Shown here: piece after piece, positions 8,490 through 16,381 of the stretch
How positions within the stretch are numbered: position 1 is the stretch's first letter
Layout of the letters: the number at the start of each line of letters is the position of its first letter
Assembly (NCBI RefSeq): GCF_900110555.1
Contig: NZ_FOEE01000001.1
Span: forward strand, 62,001 to 126,000
Source: Trujillonella endophytica
GTDB taxonomy: Bacteria; Actinomycetota; Actinomycetes; Mycobacteriales; Geodermatophilaceae
Reading direction: 5' to 3'
Length of the DNA stretch: 64,000 bases
Notes under the pieces: model-generated
What the model saw: only the letters and a program-made list of their open reading frames with translations
The model's database searches: none
What the model was told of the DNA's origin: nothing
Position numbers and translations under genes: made by a program

Positions 8490-9296
8490 TCAGCCCTGGA
8501 CGCCGGCCGGCACCAGACCCGCGGACGCGGTGACGAAGGCGGCGACGCTCTCGTGGACGACGTCCCGGTCGTGCTCGTTCAGGACGTCGTGCAGGTCGCC
8601 CGGGAACGTCGTCAGCCGTGCCTGCGGCAGCGCGGCGGCGTTCGCCCGCGCGTCGGCGACCGGGACGACCGGGTCTGCCTCCCCGTGCAGGAAGAGGACG
8701 GGCACGTCCGGCAGGCCCGCGGCGATCCCGGCTGCGATCTCCGGCCAGGCGAGGCTGAGGGCGTGCACGGTCTCGGGCCGGAACCCGCCGTGCCAGGTCA
8801 GCGGGTCGTGGAGCAGCGCGTCCACGTACTCAGGGTGGGTGCTGAACATCTCGCCGGGGTCGACGTCGACCTCGGCGTCGGCCTCGGCCGCCCAGTCCAG
8901 CGTTCGCAGCGGCGCGCCGGAGAGCACGAGCGCCCGCGCGATGCCGGGGGAGCGCAGGGCGAGGAGGTACGCGGCGGCAGCACCGCCGGAGTGGCCCACG
9001 AGGACGACAGGCCTGCCGGGATGACGGTCGCCGGCGATCGCGGCGAGGATGCGGGCGTCGTCGACGTAGTGGTCCCAGGAGGCGATGAGCGCGCGTTCGC
9101 CGTCGCTGCGGCCGTGGCCGACGGCGTCGATCGCGTGCACGGCGTGGCCGTCGCGGGTCAGCCGGTGGGCGAGCGCGTCGTAGAGGCCGAGGTGCTCGCC
9201 GTAGCCGTGCAGGAGGATGACGACTCCCCGGACGTCGCCGTCGGGCATCCAGGCGTGGTGGTGGATGCGGCCACGTGAGCCGATGAAGCTGGGCAT
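8490..9296 (-). CDS. Alpha/beta hydrolase, lysophospholipase / monoacylglycerol lipase type
   Basis: A 268-aa serine hydrolase of the 'Hydrolase_4' type. The oxyanion segment LLHGYGEHLG is near 29-38, the nucleophile elbow GHSGG at 101-105 (Ser103), the Asp is in HGEADPVVP near 212, and the His is in GDLHDVLNE near 240. It likely cleaves monoacylglycerols or lysophospholipids; the substrate is unproven. ATG 9296 is fixed by AGGAGGAA nine bases upstream, although the frame is open further. Divergent from the SARP regulator at 9437, sharing a 140-bp promoter region, so it is a candidate regulatory target. Confidence 0.88.
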   Translation of the reverse strand: MPSFIGSRGRIHHHAWMPDGDVRGVVILLHGYGEHLGLYDALAHRLTRDGHAVHAIDAVGHGRSDGERALIASWDHYVDDARILAAIAGDRHPGRPVVLVGHSGGAAAAYLLALRSPGIARALVLSGAPLRTLDWAAEADAEVDVDPGEMFSTHPEYVDALLHDPLTWHGGFRPETVHALSLAWPEIAAGIAAGLPDVPVLFLHGEADPVVPVADARANAAALPQARLTTFPGDLHDVLNEHDRDVVHESVAAFVTASAGLVPAGVQG

Positions 9297-9350
9297 GGCG
9301 GTTCCTCCTGTCTCGTCGGTGGCCGGGGACCCGGCGCGCGACCACGATCC

Positions 9351-9376
9351 GGCGCAGGCGTGTGCGCCGGCGTGTG
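9351..9376. promoter_or_regulatory. Direct and inverted repeats in the hydrolase-SARP divergent promoter
   Basis: Two copies of GGCGTGTG (9357-9364, 9369-9376), 12 bp apart, overlap an inverted repeat GGCGCA-N6-TGCGCC (9351-9368). SARP regulators bind short direct repeats spaced by about a helical turn. The position, between the regulator and a divergent enzyme gene, makes this a candidate operator. GC-rich sequence makes short repeats common, so confidence is low. Confidence 0.35.
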
Positions 9377-9436
9377 AGGCGGCGGTGCCACACTGAGCTC
9401 GCTGAGACGGGAGCTGCCTGGCGCATGGAGGGGCCC

Positions 9437-11458
9437 ATGGCCACCCACGTCCACCTGCTCGGGCCACCCTGCGTCGTGGTCGACGGTCGGCCGGTGCAGC
9501 CGCCGCGGGGCAGCAAGAGCTGGTGCCTGCTGGCCTACCTGCTGCTGACGCACGCGCCCGTGCCGCGGTCGCGGCTGGCCGGGCTGTTGTTCGACGGGGC
9601 CGACGACCCGGCCGGCGCCCTGCGCTGGACGCTGTCCCAGGCGCGGCGGGCCCTCGGGCCGGAGATCCGCCTGGACGGAGATCCCCTCACCGGGGTCCTC
9701 CGACCCGGGACGGTGGTCGACGCCGACGTCGTCGCGCGCGGGTCGTGGCAGGACGCGGTGGCCCTGCCGGGGTTCGGTCGGGAGTTGCTCGAGGGCGTGC
9801 CGCTCCGGGTGGGACCGGCGTTCGAGTTGTGGCTGTCGAACGAGCGCCGCCGAATCGCCGGCACGACGCGGGCCATGCTCCACGAGGCCACGCACGCACG
9901 GCTCGCGCGAGGGGAGGCCCCGGCTGCAGCGGACCTCGCCAGCCGGCTGGTGGCGGGCGACCCGCTCGACGAGGGAGGCCACGAGCTCCTGGTCCGGAGC
10001 CTGGTCGCCGTCGGTGACCGCCGGGCCGCCGAGTGGCAGGCGGCCCGGTGCCGGGACCTGTTCCGCCGAGAGCTCGGTGTCGACCCCTCCCCGGCCCTGT
10101 CCGCGGCCCTGCGGGTCCGGACCGCGTCGCCGCGGGCGACCACGCGTGGCGCGGTCCTGGCCCAGGTGGAGACGGGTCGGGCCACCGCCCGTGCCGGCGC
10201 CTACGAGGTGGCGGTGGACCTGCTGCGCTCGGGGGTGTCGGACGCCCGACGGCTGGGCCACGAAGACCTCCTCGGACACGCACTGGCCGCCCTCGGTGGC
10301 GCGCTCGTCGAGGGCGTCCGGGGGGCCGACGAGGAGGGCATCGCCGTCCTCCACGAGGCCGTGGTGCTCGCCCGCCGCACCGGTGACCGGGCGACGGCGT
10401 CCCGGGCAGCCGTGGAGCTCGGCTACATCGAGGTGCTCCGAGGTCGCTATCCGCGCATGGAGAGCTGGCTCAGGCAGGCTCGGGAGTTCGCGGACTGCGA
10501 TCCCCGGTTGCTGGTCTGGGCGGAGGTCCACGCCGGCTTCGGCCGCATCGACCAGGCCGACTACCCGGCCGCGGTCGACGCCCTCGACCACGCGGTCCGC
10601 CTGGCCGAGGAGGCCGGGGACGGCCACGCGCTCGCGTACGCGTGGACGGGCATCGGACGGCTGCGCCTCCTGCGTCGCGAGCTCGGGGCCGCGCGGGAGG
10701 CCCTGACCCTGGGATGCGAGGTCGCTCGCCGCCTGGACTACACGTCCTTCCTGGCGTTCCCCGAGTCCCTGCTGGGCGAGGTGTACCTCCTCGACGGACA
10801 GCTCGAGGAGGCGGCCGAGGCGCTCGAGCACTCCTACGCGCTGGCCTGCCAGGTGGGCGACCCGTGCTGGCAGGGCTACTCGCTGAGAGCCCGCGGGCTG
10901 GTGGCGGCGGCCCGCCGTGAGGACGCGCCGGCCCTGGACTGCCTCGTGCAGGCCCGGGAGGCGTGCCGGCGCGCGCGCTCCTCGCACGACTGGGTGCAGG
11001 CCTACTGCCTCGACGCCCTGTGCGCCTTCGCCGCGGAACGGGGTCTGGACGCCGCACCGCAGTGGGTCGCGGAGCTGGAGGACTTCGCCTCCCGGCGCGG
11101 GTTGTGGGAGCTGCTCGCCCGCGCCGTCATGCACCGCGCGCAGCTGGGTCAGCCGGGCGCGGACGGACTGGCCGCCCTCCTGCTGCAGGCGGTCGACAAC
11201 CCCTGGCTCCGGGAGCAGCACCGCGGGCGGGCCGGCTCCCGTGCGGCACGTCGTCCGGTGCCTCGCTCATCGGCGGGCCATGGCCTCGCGGACCTGCCGC
11301 AGCGAGGGGTTGGTCAGGTGCTCGTCGCCGATGACCACGGTCGGGGAGAGCTCGTACCCCCTCTCGTGGCGGGCCCGGACCGCCGCGGCTCCCGCCTCGT
11401 CGTCGCGGAAGCGCACCGACCGGTGCGGCACCCGCGCGAGGACGAGCTCGACCCGTAG
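9437..11458 (+). CDS. SARP/AfsR-type transcriptional regulator with TPR-like tail
   Basis: About 673 aa. Residues 1-90 form an OmpR-type winged helix (VHLLGPPCVVVDG … GSKSWCLLAYLLL). Residues ~105-235 form the bacterial transcriptional activation domain (FELWLSNERRRIAGTTR … LFRRELGVDPSP). The remaining ~370 residues are helical Ala/Leu repeats of TPR type; no NB-ARC ATPase is present. ATG 9437 has GGAGGGG just upstream. The last ~63 codons run antisense through the glutaredoxin gene, and their Arg/Gly/Pro make-up looks like a strand shadow. The native stop may therefore have been lost, so the functional end is uncertain. Probable target: the divergent hydrolase. Confidence 0.75.
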   Translation: MATHVHLLGPPCVVVDGRPVQPPRGSKSWCLLAYLLLTHAPVPRSRLAGLLFDGADDPAGALRWTLSQARRALGPEIRLDGDPLTGVLRPGTVVDADVVARGSWQDAVALPGFGRELLEGVPLRVGPAFELWLSNERRRIAGTTRAMLHEATHARLARGEAPAAADLASRLVAGDPLDEGGHELLVRSLVAVGDRRAAEWQAARCRDLFRRELGVDPSPALSAALRVRTASPRATTRGAVLAQVETGRATARAGAYEVAVDLLRSGVSDARRLGHEDLLGHALAALGGALVEGVRGADEEGIAVLHEAVVLARRTGDRATASRAAVELGYIEVLRGRYPRMESWLRQAREFADCDPRLLVWAEVHAGFGRIDQADYPAAVDALDHAVRLAEEAGDGHALAYAWTGIGRLRLLRRELGAAREALTLGCEVARRLDYTSFLAFPESLLGEVYLLDGQLEEAAEALEHSYALACQVGDPCWQGYSLRARGLVAAARREDAPALDCLVQAREACRRARSSHDWVQAYCLDALCAFAAERGLDAAPQWVAELEDFASRRGLWELLARAVMHRAQLGQPGADGLAALLLQAVDNPWLREQHRGRAGSRAARRPVPRSSAGHGLADLPQRGVGQVLVADDHGRGELVPPLVAGPDRRGSRLVVAEAHRPVRHPREDELDP

Positions 11459-11515
11459 CCGGACTGCGTGCGGGCACCCCGGGCGGTAGTAGACGGTCGG
11501 GGTCTCGTGCAACAT
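11267..11515 (-). CDS. Glutaredoxin-like monothiol protein
   Basis: An 82-aa thioredoxin-fold protein with the active site CPHA in YYRPGCPHAVRL (Cys at about residue 14) rather than CPYC, hence monothiol. The cis-Pro segment LSPTVVIGDEHLTNPS follows near 57-72. It probably reduces or transfers glutathione- or mycothiol-type mixed disulfides, or serves a mycoredoxin-like role; the partner is unknown. ATG 11515 has an AGGAAGG ribosome site. The 5' 300 bp (11516-11815) holds no gene I can support. The whole gene except its first ~19 codons is overlapped antisense by the SARP reading frame. Confidence 0.85.
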   Translation of the reverse strand: MLHETPTVYYRPGCPHAVRLRVELVLARVPHRSVRFRDDEAGAAAVRARHERGYELSPTVVIGDEHLTNPSLRQVREAMARR

Positions 11516-11815
11516 GACGAGCCCTTCCTGGACGAGCGACGCGTCGTGGTCGGTCGCCGGCCGAGATCGGCGACCGAACGGCGCAACGCTACGCGTCCGG
11601 CCCGGCGCGGGGGGTCCGCACCGAGCAGGAGAAGGAGCAGGCCGCGACGGCCGCCGCCGCGTCCTGAACCGGGCGCGCCGACGGCGCACTCCAGGCACCT
11701 GCATCGCGCCCGATCGGGTGGCACGATGGTCGCCAGGAGCCGGGGCTCCGGGGCCGACGGATCTTCCTCGCCGACTCTTCGCCACCACCCCCGGCCGGTC
11801 CGTGGAAGGGCGCCC

Positions 11816-12175
11816 GTGGCCTCCAGCGAGCAGTCGGCACGATCCCGGCGAGCAGAGCCGGTCCTCATCACCGAGGCCGCCCCGAGCCTCACCGAGCAGC
11901 ACGCCGCCCGCAAGCGCCGCTACGTGCTGACCATGGGGGTGCGCCTGATCAGCGTCGTGCTGGCCGCGGCGTTCTACCAGACGCTCTGGCTGGCGATCTT
12001 CTTCGCCGTGGTCGGCACGGTGCTGCCCTGGATCGCCGTCGTCATGGCCAACGACGCGCCGCCGAAGAAGCGGGTCGACCCCAACCGGTACCGCCCGTCG
12101 CCGCCCGACCGGATCCTCGACGACCCGGCCGTGGCCCGCCGCGCGATCGAGCCCGCCCGCGTCATCGAGCACTGA
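11816..12175 (+). CDS. DUF3099 small membrane protein
   Basis: A 119-aa actinobacterial protein. The family signature (ITEAAPSLTEQHAARKRRYVLTMGVR, about residues 19-44, positively charged) precedes two hydrophobic segments (SVVLAAAFYQTLWLAIFFA and VGTVLPWIAVVMA), and a charged tail with NDAPPKKR follows. Function unknown; a small inner-membrane protein by topology. GTG 11816 is chosen for the GGAAGGG ribosome site five bases upstream and because it gives the family N-terminus. Convergent with the siderophore ATPase gene, 17 bp away. Confidence 0.85.
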   Translation: MASSEQSARSRRAEPVLITEAAPSLTEQHAARKRRYVLTMGVRLISVVLAAAFYQTLWLAIFFAVVGTVLPWIAVVMANDAPPKKRVDPNRYRPSPPDRILDDPAVARRAIEPARVIEH

Positions 12176-12192
12176 GCCGGGCCGCCGCCGCG

Positions 12193-13020
12193 TCAGCCGC
12201 GGGGCGACACCTCGGCGGGGGTGTCCACGTGGTGGCGCCCGAGCGGCAGCATCAGCGGCGCTCCCGACGTCGGGTCCTCGATGACCCGGCTGTCGAGGCC
12301 GAACACCGCCCGCACGCAGTCCTCGGTGAGCACCTGGGCCGGCGTCCCCGCGGCGTGGATCTGCCCGGCGGCCAGCGCGACGAGGTGATCGGCGTACCGC
12401 GCGGCGAGGTTCAGGTCGTGCAGGACCATCACGATCGTCGTCCCGCGGGTCCGGTTGAGGTCGGTGAGCAGGTCCAGCACCTCGACCTGGTGGGCGACGT
12501 CGAGGAACGTGGTGGGCTCGTCGAGCAGCAGCAGATCGGTCTGCTGGGCCAGGGCCATCGCGATCCACACCCGCTGCCGCTGACCGCCCGAGAGCTCGTC
12601 GACGGCGCGGTCGGCCAGCGTGGTGGTCTGCGTCGCCTCGAGGGCGGCGGCCACGGCGGCGTCGTCCTCCCGGCTCCACCGGGAGAAGACGCCCTGGTAC
12701 GGATGCCGACCGCGGCCGACCAGATCGGCGACGGTGATGCCCTCCGGCGCGATCGGCGACTGCGGGAGCAGCCCGAGCGTGCGGGCCAGCTCCTTGGCGG
12801 GCATCCGGTGCACCGCCTTGCCGTCGAGCAGCACCCGGCCCGCCCGCGGCGACAGCAGGCGCGACATCGACCGCAGCAGGGTGGACTTGCCGCAGGCGTT
12901 CGCGCCGACGATCGCCGTGATCGAGCCGGCCGGGACGACCAGGTCCAGGCCCTCGATGACGAGGCGCTCGCCGTAGGCGAGCGTGAGCTCCTCGGCAGCC
13001 AGGGAGTGGGTGGCGGTCAC
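12193..13020 (-). CDS. Iron-siderophore ABC transporter ATP-binding protein
   Basis: A 275-aa FepC/FecE-type ATPase powering import through the two FecCD permeases upstream. Walker A is GANACGKST (39-47), the signature LSGGQRQR (about 142-149), Walker B LLLLDEPTTFLD, and the switch His is in VLHDLNLA. Walker A has Ala in place of the usual Pro/Gly positions, which is tolerated. Last gene of the operon; a repeat element separates it from permease 2 rather than the four-base overlaps seen between the earlier genes. Confidence 0.92.
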   Translation of the reverse strand: MTATHSLAAEELTLAYGERLVIEGLDLVVPAGSITAIVGANACGKSTLLRSMSRLLSPRAGRVLLDGKAVHRMPAKELARTLGLLPQSPIAPEGITVADLVGRGRHPYQGVFSRWSREDDAAVAAALEATQTTTLADRAVDELSGGQRQRVWIAMALAQQTDLLLLDEPTTFLDVAHQVEVLDLLTDLNRTRGTTIVMVLHDLNLAARYADHLVALAAGQIHAAGTPAQVLTEDCVRAVFGLDSRVIEDPTSGAPLMLPLGRHHVDTPAEVSPRG

Positions 13021-13030
13021 GATGTTCCCC

Positions 13031-13100
13031 GTTCGCTTCCGCGCAACGCTCCGCTCCTCGCTCGCTGGCGCTCGCTGCGATGCTCGCGTTGCTGTTCGCT
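13031..13100. repeat. Intergenic palindromic repeat element inside the siderophore operon
   Basis: GCAACGC (13043-13049) and GCGTTGC (13086-13092) bracket a run of GCTCG/CGCTC units, and GTTCGCT occurs as a direct repeat at both outer ends (13031-13037, 13094-13100). The element fills nearly the whole gap between permease 2 and the ATPase. It has the look of a small dispersed extragenic repeat (REP/MITE-like). The copy number elsewhere in the genome cannot be judged here; no second copy was noticed in the window. Confidence 0.6.
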
Positions 13101-14152
13101 CACAATGAGCCTCCGGCGCGGTTGGTGCGGATGATCAGGTAGATCAGGTAGGGCGCCCCGAGCACCCCGGTGATGACGCCGACGGGGTAGCGCGTATCGA
13201 GGGCGAACTGGCCGACGAGGTCGGCGACGAGCACGAGCAGCGCACCCACCAGCGCGGCCGGCACGAGCAGGGAGCCGTTCGGCCCGACGATGCGCGCGGC
13301 GATCGGGCCGGCGAGGAACGAGACGAAGGCGATCGGCCCGCACGCGGCGGTGGCGAAGGCGATCACGCCCACCGCGCACACGATCGCGATCAGGCGGGTG
13401 CGCTCGACGCGGACGCCCAGCGCGGCGGCGGTGTCGTCGCCCAGCTGCAGCGCCGACAGGTTCCTGCTCTGGCCCAGCAGCACCGGGCCGAGCACGAGCA
13501 GCGCCACGAGGGCGGGCGCGACCGCCTCCCAGGTGGCGCCGTTGAGACTGCCGGTCAGCCAGCGCAGCGCCTCCTGGTAGTCCCACTGCCCGGCCCTGGT
13601 GAGCACGTAGGAGGTGACGCTGTTGAGCATCGCGCCCACCCCGATGCCGATCAGGATGAGCCGGGTGCCCGCGACCCCGCCCCGGAAGGAGAGCAGGTAG
13701 ATCACCAGGGCCACGCCGAGCGCCGCGGCGACCGCCACCGTGGACACCGCCGTGCCGCCGAGGGACAGGATCACGATGCCGAAGACGGCCGCGGCACCGG
13801 CGCCCGAGGTGATGCCGATGACGTCGGGGCTGGCGAGCGGGTTGCGCAGCATCGTCTGGAAGGTGACGCCCGCGAGCCCGAAGGCGAGCCCGGCCACGAG
13901 GGCGAGGACGCCGCGGGGGAGCCGCAGCCGCCCGACGGTGAAGGAGGCCCCGGGCACGCGCTCGCCGAGGACCACCCGGACGACCTCGTCCAGCGGGTAG
14001 AACGTCCGCCCCACCATCAGCGTGACGACGAAGGCGGCCGCGACCAGCACCGCGAGCACGGTGATCACGAGCCGCCGGCGGACCGAGCGGCGGACCCGGT
14101 TCCGGGCCACCGCGTCGACCGTGGCGGCCGGCGGCGGGACGACGGCGGTCAC
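13100..14152 (-). CDS. Iron-siderophore ABC transporter permease 2 (FecCD family)
   Basis: A 350-aa BtuC/FecCD-type permease with about nine to ten membrane helices. Family landmarks include RLPRGVLALVAGLAFGLAG, FQTMLRNPLASPDVIG and the coupling-helix region GPIAFVSFLAGPIAARIVG. Start GTG 14152 overlaps the stop of permease 1 (GTGA), so the two are coupled and form a heterodimeric channel. The long open frame upstream of this GTG is inside permease 1 and is ignored. The mature transporter would import ferric siderophore delivered by the lipoprotein encoded first in the operon. Confidence 0.9.
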   Translation of the reverse strand: MTAVVPPPAATVDAVARNRVRRSVRRRLVITVLAVLVAAAFVVTLMVGRTFYPLDEVVRVVLGERVPGASFTVGRLRLPRGVLALVAGLAFGLAGVTFQTMLRNPLASPDVIGITSGAGAAAVFGIVILSLGGTAVSTVAVAAALGVALVIYLLSFRGGVAGTRLILIGIGVGAMLNSVTSYVLTRAGQWDYQEALRWLTGSLNGATWEAVAPALVALLVLGPVLLGQSRNLSALQLGDDTAAALGVRVERTRLIAIVCAVGVIAFATAACGPIAFVSFLAGPIAARIVGPNGSLLVPAALVGALLVLVADLVGQFALDTRYPVGVITGVLGAPYLIYLIIRTNRAGGSL

Positions 14153-15192
14153 AGCTCCCGCACCTTCTGCCGCCGGACGACGGCGATGAAGAACGGAGCA
14201 CCGACCAGCGCGGTGACGATGCCGACGTCGAGCTCGCCGGGCCGGGCGACGATGCGCCCGATCACGTCCGAGGCGACGAGCAGGCACGCGCCGGTCAGCG
14301 CGGAGAAGGGCAGCAGCCAGCGGTGGTCCACGCCGACGAGCAGCCGGCACAGGTGCGGGACGACGAGGCCGACGAACCAGATGGGGCCGGCGACCGCGGT
14401 GGCCGCGCCGCACAGCAGCACCGAGCCCAGCGCCGCGACGCCGCGGGCGAGGGCGACGCGCTCACCGAGCCCCGCCGCGAGCTCGTCGCCGAGCGCCAGG
14501 GAGTTCAGGCTGCGCGCGGACAGCAGGCTGATCACCAGGCCGACGGCGAGGAACGGCAGCACCGGGGTGATGGTGGCGAACGTCGCGCCGCCCACGCCGC
14601 CGACCTGGAACGACTGCACGTTGGCCGCGATGTCGCCGCGCGGCAGCACGATCGCGGTGATGAAGGACGTCAGCGCCGCGGACGTGGCGGCACCGGCGAG
14701 GGCGAGCTTGAGCGGGGTGGGACCCCCGCGACCGAGCGAGCCGACGGCGTAGACGAAGACCGCTGCCAGCGCGGCGCCGAAGATCGCCGTGACGATGATG
14801 CTCGTGGCGCTGAAGAGGCCGAACCAGGCGATCCCCGCGACGACGGCGAGCGAGGCGCCCATGTTGATGCCGAGGACGCCGGGGTCGGCCAGCGGGTTGC
14901 GGGTGACGCCCTGCATCACCGCGCCGGCGAGCCCGAGCGCACCGCCGACCACGACCGCGAGGACGGTGCGGGGGATGCGCTTGGTGACCGCGGCCTCCTC
15001 GATGGTCTCCGAGGAACCACCGAGGGCGGCGAGGATGTCGGACCAGCCGACGCCACGGGAGCCGATCGCGACCGAGGCGGCCATGAGCAGGCCGAGCGCC
15101 GCGACGACGGCGAGGAGCCACAGGAACCGCACCGACCCCGGGCGCCGCACGAGGGCGGCACCCGGGGTCGGAACGGAGTCGACCGAGGTCAC
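14149..15192 (-). CDS. Iron-siderophore ABC transporter permease 1 (FecCD family)
   Basis: A 347-aa FecCD permease. The family core RIPRTVLAVVVGGALGLAG … MQGVTRNPLADPGVLGINMGASLAVVAG and the C-terminal GPIWFVGLVVPHLCRLLVGVDHRWLLP are clear; the coupling helix lies in the latter. The N-terminal ~25 residues are cytoplasmic. GTG 15192 overlaps the stop of the binding-protein gene by four bases and gives an appropriate family length. Second gene of the operon. Confidence 0.9.
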   Translation of the reverse strand: MTSVDSVPTPGAALVRRPGSVRFLWLLAVVAALGLLMAASVAIGSRGVGWSDILAALGGSSETIEEAAVTKRIPRTVLAVVVGGALGLAGAVMQGVTRNPLADPGVLGINMGASLAVVAGIAWFGLFSATSIIVTAIFGAALAAVFVYAVGSLGRGGPTPLKLALAGAATSAALTSFITAIVLPRGDIAANVQSFQVGGVGGATFATITPVLPFLAVGLVISLLSARSLNSLALGDELAAGLGERVALARGVAALGSVLLCGAATAVAGPIWFVGLVVPHLCRLLVGVDHRWLLPFSALTGACLLVASDVIGRIVARPGELDVGIVTALVGAPFFIAVVRRQKVREL

Positions 15193-16214
15193 GGGGCCGG
15201 AGTCACGGCCTTGTCGGCGGCCTCGGCCAGCAGGGCGACGTAGTCCTCGAGCACCCACGAGATCGCCAGCGGCGTCGGGTTGGCCGCGGTGCCCAGCGGG
15301 GTGTCGGGCAGGAGCACGATCGACCCGTTCGCGACGGCGGGCATCTGCGACAGCAGCGGGTCGCCGCTCAGCGCGTCCACGAGCTCCTGGTCGCCGTAGG
15401 TCACGATGATCTCCACGTCGTCCAGCGTGTCGATCTGCTCGGCGCTGATCGTGCCCGAGAACTGCTCGGGGTCGGTCGAGGCGTCCGCGACGCTCCCCGG
15501 GGTCGTCAGGCCGAGGTCCTCGAAGAAGGCGCTGCGGGTGTCGAACGGCGTGTAGTAGCTGACCTCGCTGAGGTCGGTGCTGTCCACGTGCGTCAGGAAC
15601 ATCGTGGCCCGGCCGGCCAGCTGCGGGTGCTGCGCGACCGTGTCGGCGATCTGCTGCTCGAGGTCGGCCACGAGCTGCTCGCCCTCCTCGGCCATGCCCA
15701 TGCCGGCGGCGTTGATCTCGATCATCTCGCGCCACGGGGTCGCCCACGGGGCCTCGGGGAAGGCCACGACCGGGGCGATCTCGCTGAGGGTGTCGTAGTC
15801 CTCCTGGGTCAGGCCCGAGTAACCGGCGAGGATGACGTCGGGCTCGGTGTCGGCCACGGCCTCGAAGTCGATGCCGTCGGTCTCGTCGAAGAGCACCGGG
15901 GTCTCGGCGCCGAGCTCCTCGAGCCGCTCGGCGACCCAGGGCAGCACGCCGTCGCCGTCGTCGTCGCCGAAGTTCGCCGCGGCCATGCCGACGGGGACGA
16001 CGCCCAGGGCGAGCGGGACCTCGTGGTTGGCCCACTGCACCGTGGCGATGCGCTCGGGGGTGCCCTCGATGGTCGTGGTGCCGAAGGCGTGCTCGATGGT
16101 GATGGCGTCGCCGCCGCCGGACGCGTCGTCGGACGAGTCGTCCCCGCAGGCGGCGAGGCCGCCGACGAGGAGGGCAGCGGTGGAGAGCGCGGCGAGGCGC
16201 GGAGCGCGGCGCAT
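15189..16214 (-). CDS. Iron-siderophore substrate-binding lipoprotein
   Basis: A 341-aa periplasmic-type binding protein anchored as a lipoprotein. The signal peptide MRRAPRLAALSTAALL ends in lipobox GLAAC (Cys23), followed by an acidic Gly/Ser linker. The body has the FhuD/FepB-like layout: ERIATVQWANHEVPLALGVVPVG, PDVILAGYSGLTQEDY, and a C-terminal lobe with VEIIVTYGDQELVDAL. ATG 16214 is supported by GGAAGG eight bases upstream. First gene of the operon, with two IdeR-like boxes about 100-140 bp upstream, so transcription is probably repressed by iron. Confidence 0.9.
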   Translation of the reverse strand: MRRAPRLAALSTAALLVGGLAACGDDSSDDASGGGDAITIEHAFGTTTIEGTPERIATVQWANHEVPLALGVVPVGMAAANFGDDDGDGVLPWVAERLEELGAETPVLFDETDGIDFEAVADTEPDVILAGYSGLTQEDYDTLSEIAPVVAFPEAPWATPWREMIEINAAGMGMAEEGEQLVADLEQQIADTVAQHPQLAGRATMFLTHVDSTDLSEVSYYTPFDTRSAFFEDLGLTTPGSVADASTDPEQFSGTISAEQIDTLDDVEIIVTYGDQELVDALSGDPLLSQMPAVANGSIVLLPDTPLGTAANPTPLAISWVLEDYVALLAEAADKAVTPAP

Positions 16215-16313
16215 GGTGACCTTCCGTTCGGGGGATGGGCGCCGAGGAGCGGCGCCGCAGTCGAGGGCTCCCTGAGGCCGGCCGCCGAGCGAGGAGAGCA
16301 CCGGGCGCCGTTG

Positions 16314-16352
16314 TCAGGTTTGCCTTACCGAACTTAGGGTGTCCTTGCCTAT
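16314..16352. promoter_or_regulatory. Twin IdeR/DtxR-type iron boxes
   Basis: TCAGGTTTGCCTTACCGAA (16314-16332) matches the DtxR/IdeR consensus TTAGGTTAGCCTAACCTAA at 15 of 19 positions. A second, weaker copy TTAGGGTGTCCTTGCCTAT (16334-16352) matches at 13 of 19. The copies start 20 bp apart, about two helical turns, as for cooperative dimer binding. They lie upstream of the siderophore-binding lipoprotein gene and downstream of psuK, both on the minus strand. Confidence 0.75.
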
Positions 16353-16381
16353 GTTCGGGTCACGATCCCGTCACGGTTGCC

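Noticed and set aside
9362-9436. Earlier GTG/ATG starts for the SARP gene
   Set aside because: They would add Arg-rich residues and overlap the repeat array; ATG 9437 has a good ribosome site and gives the family N-terminus.
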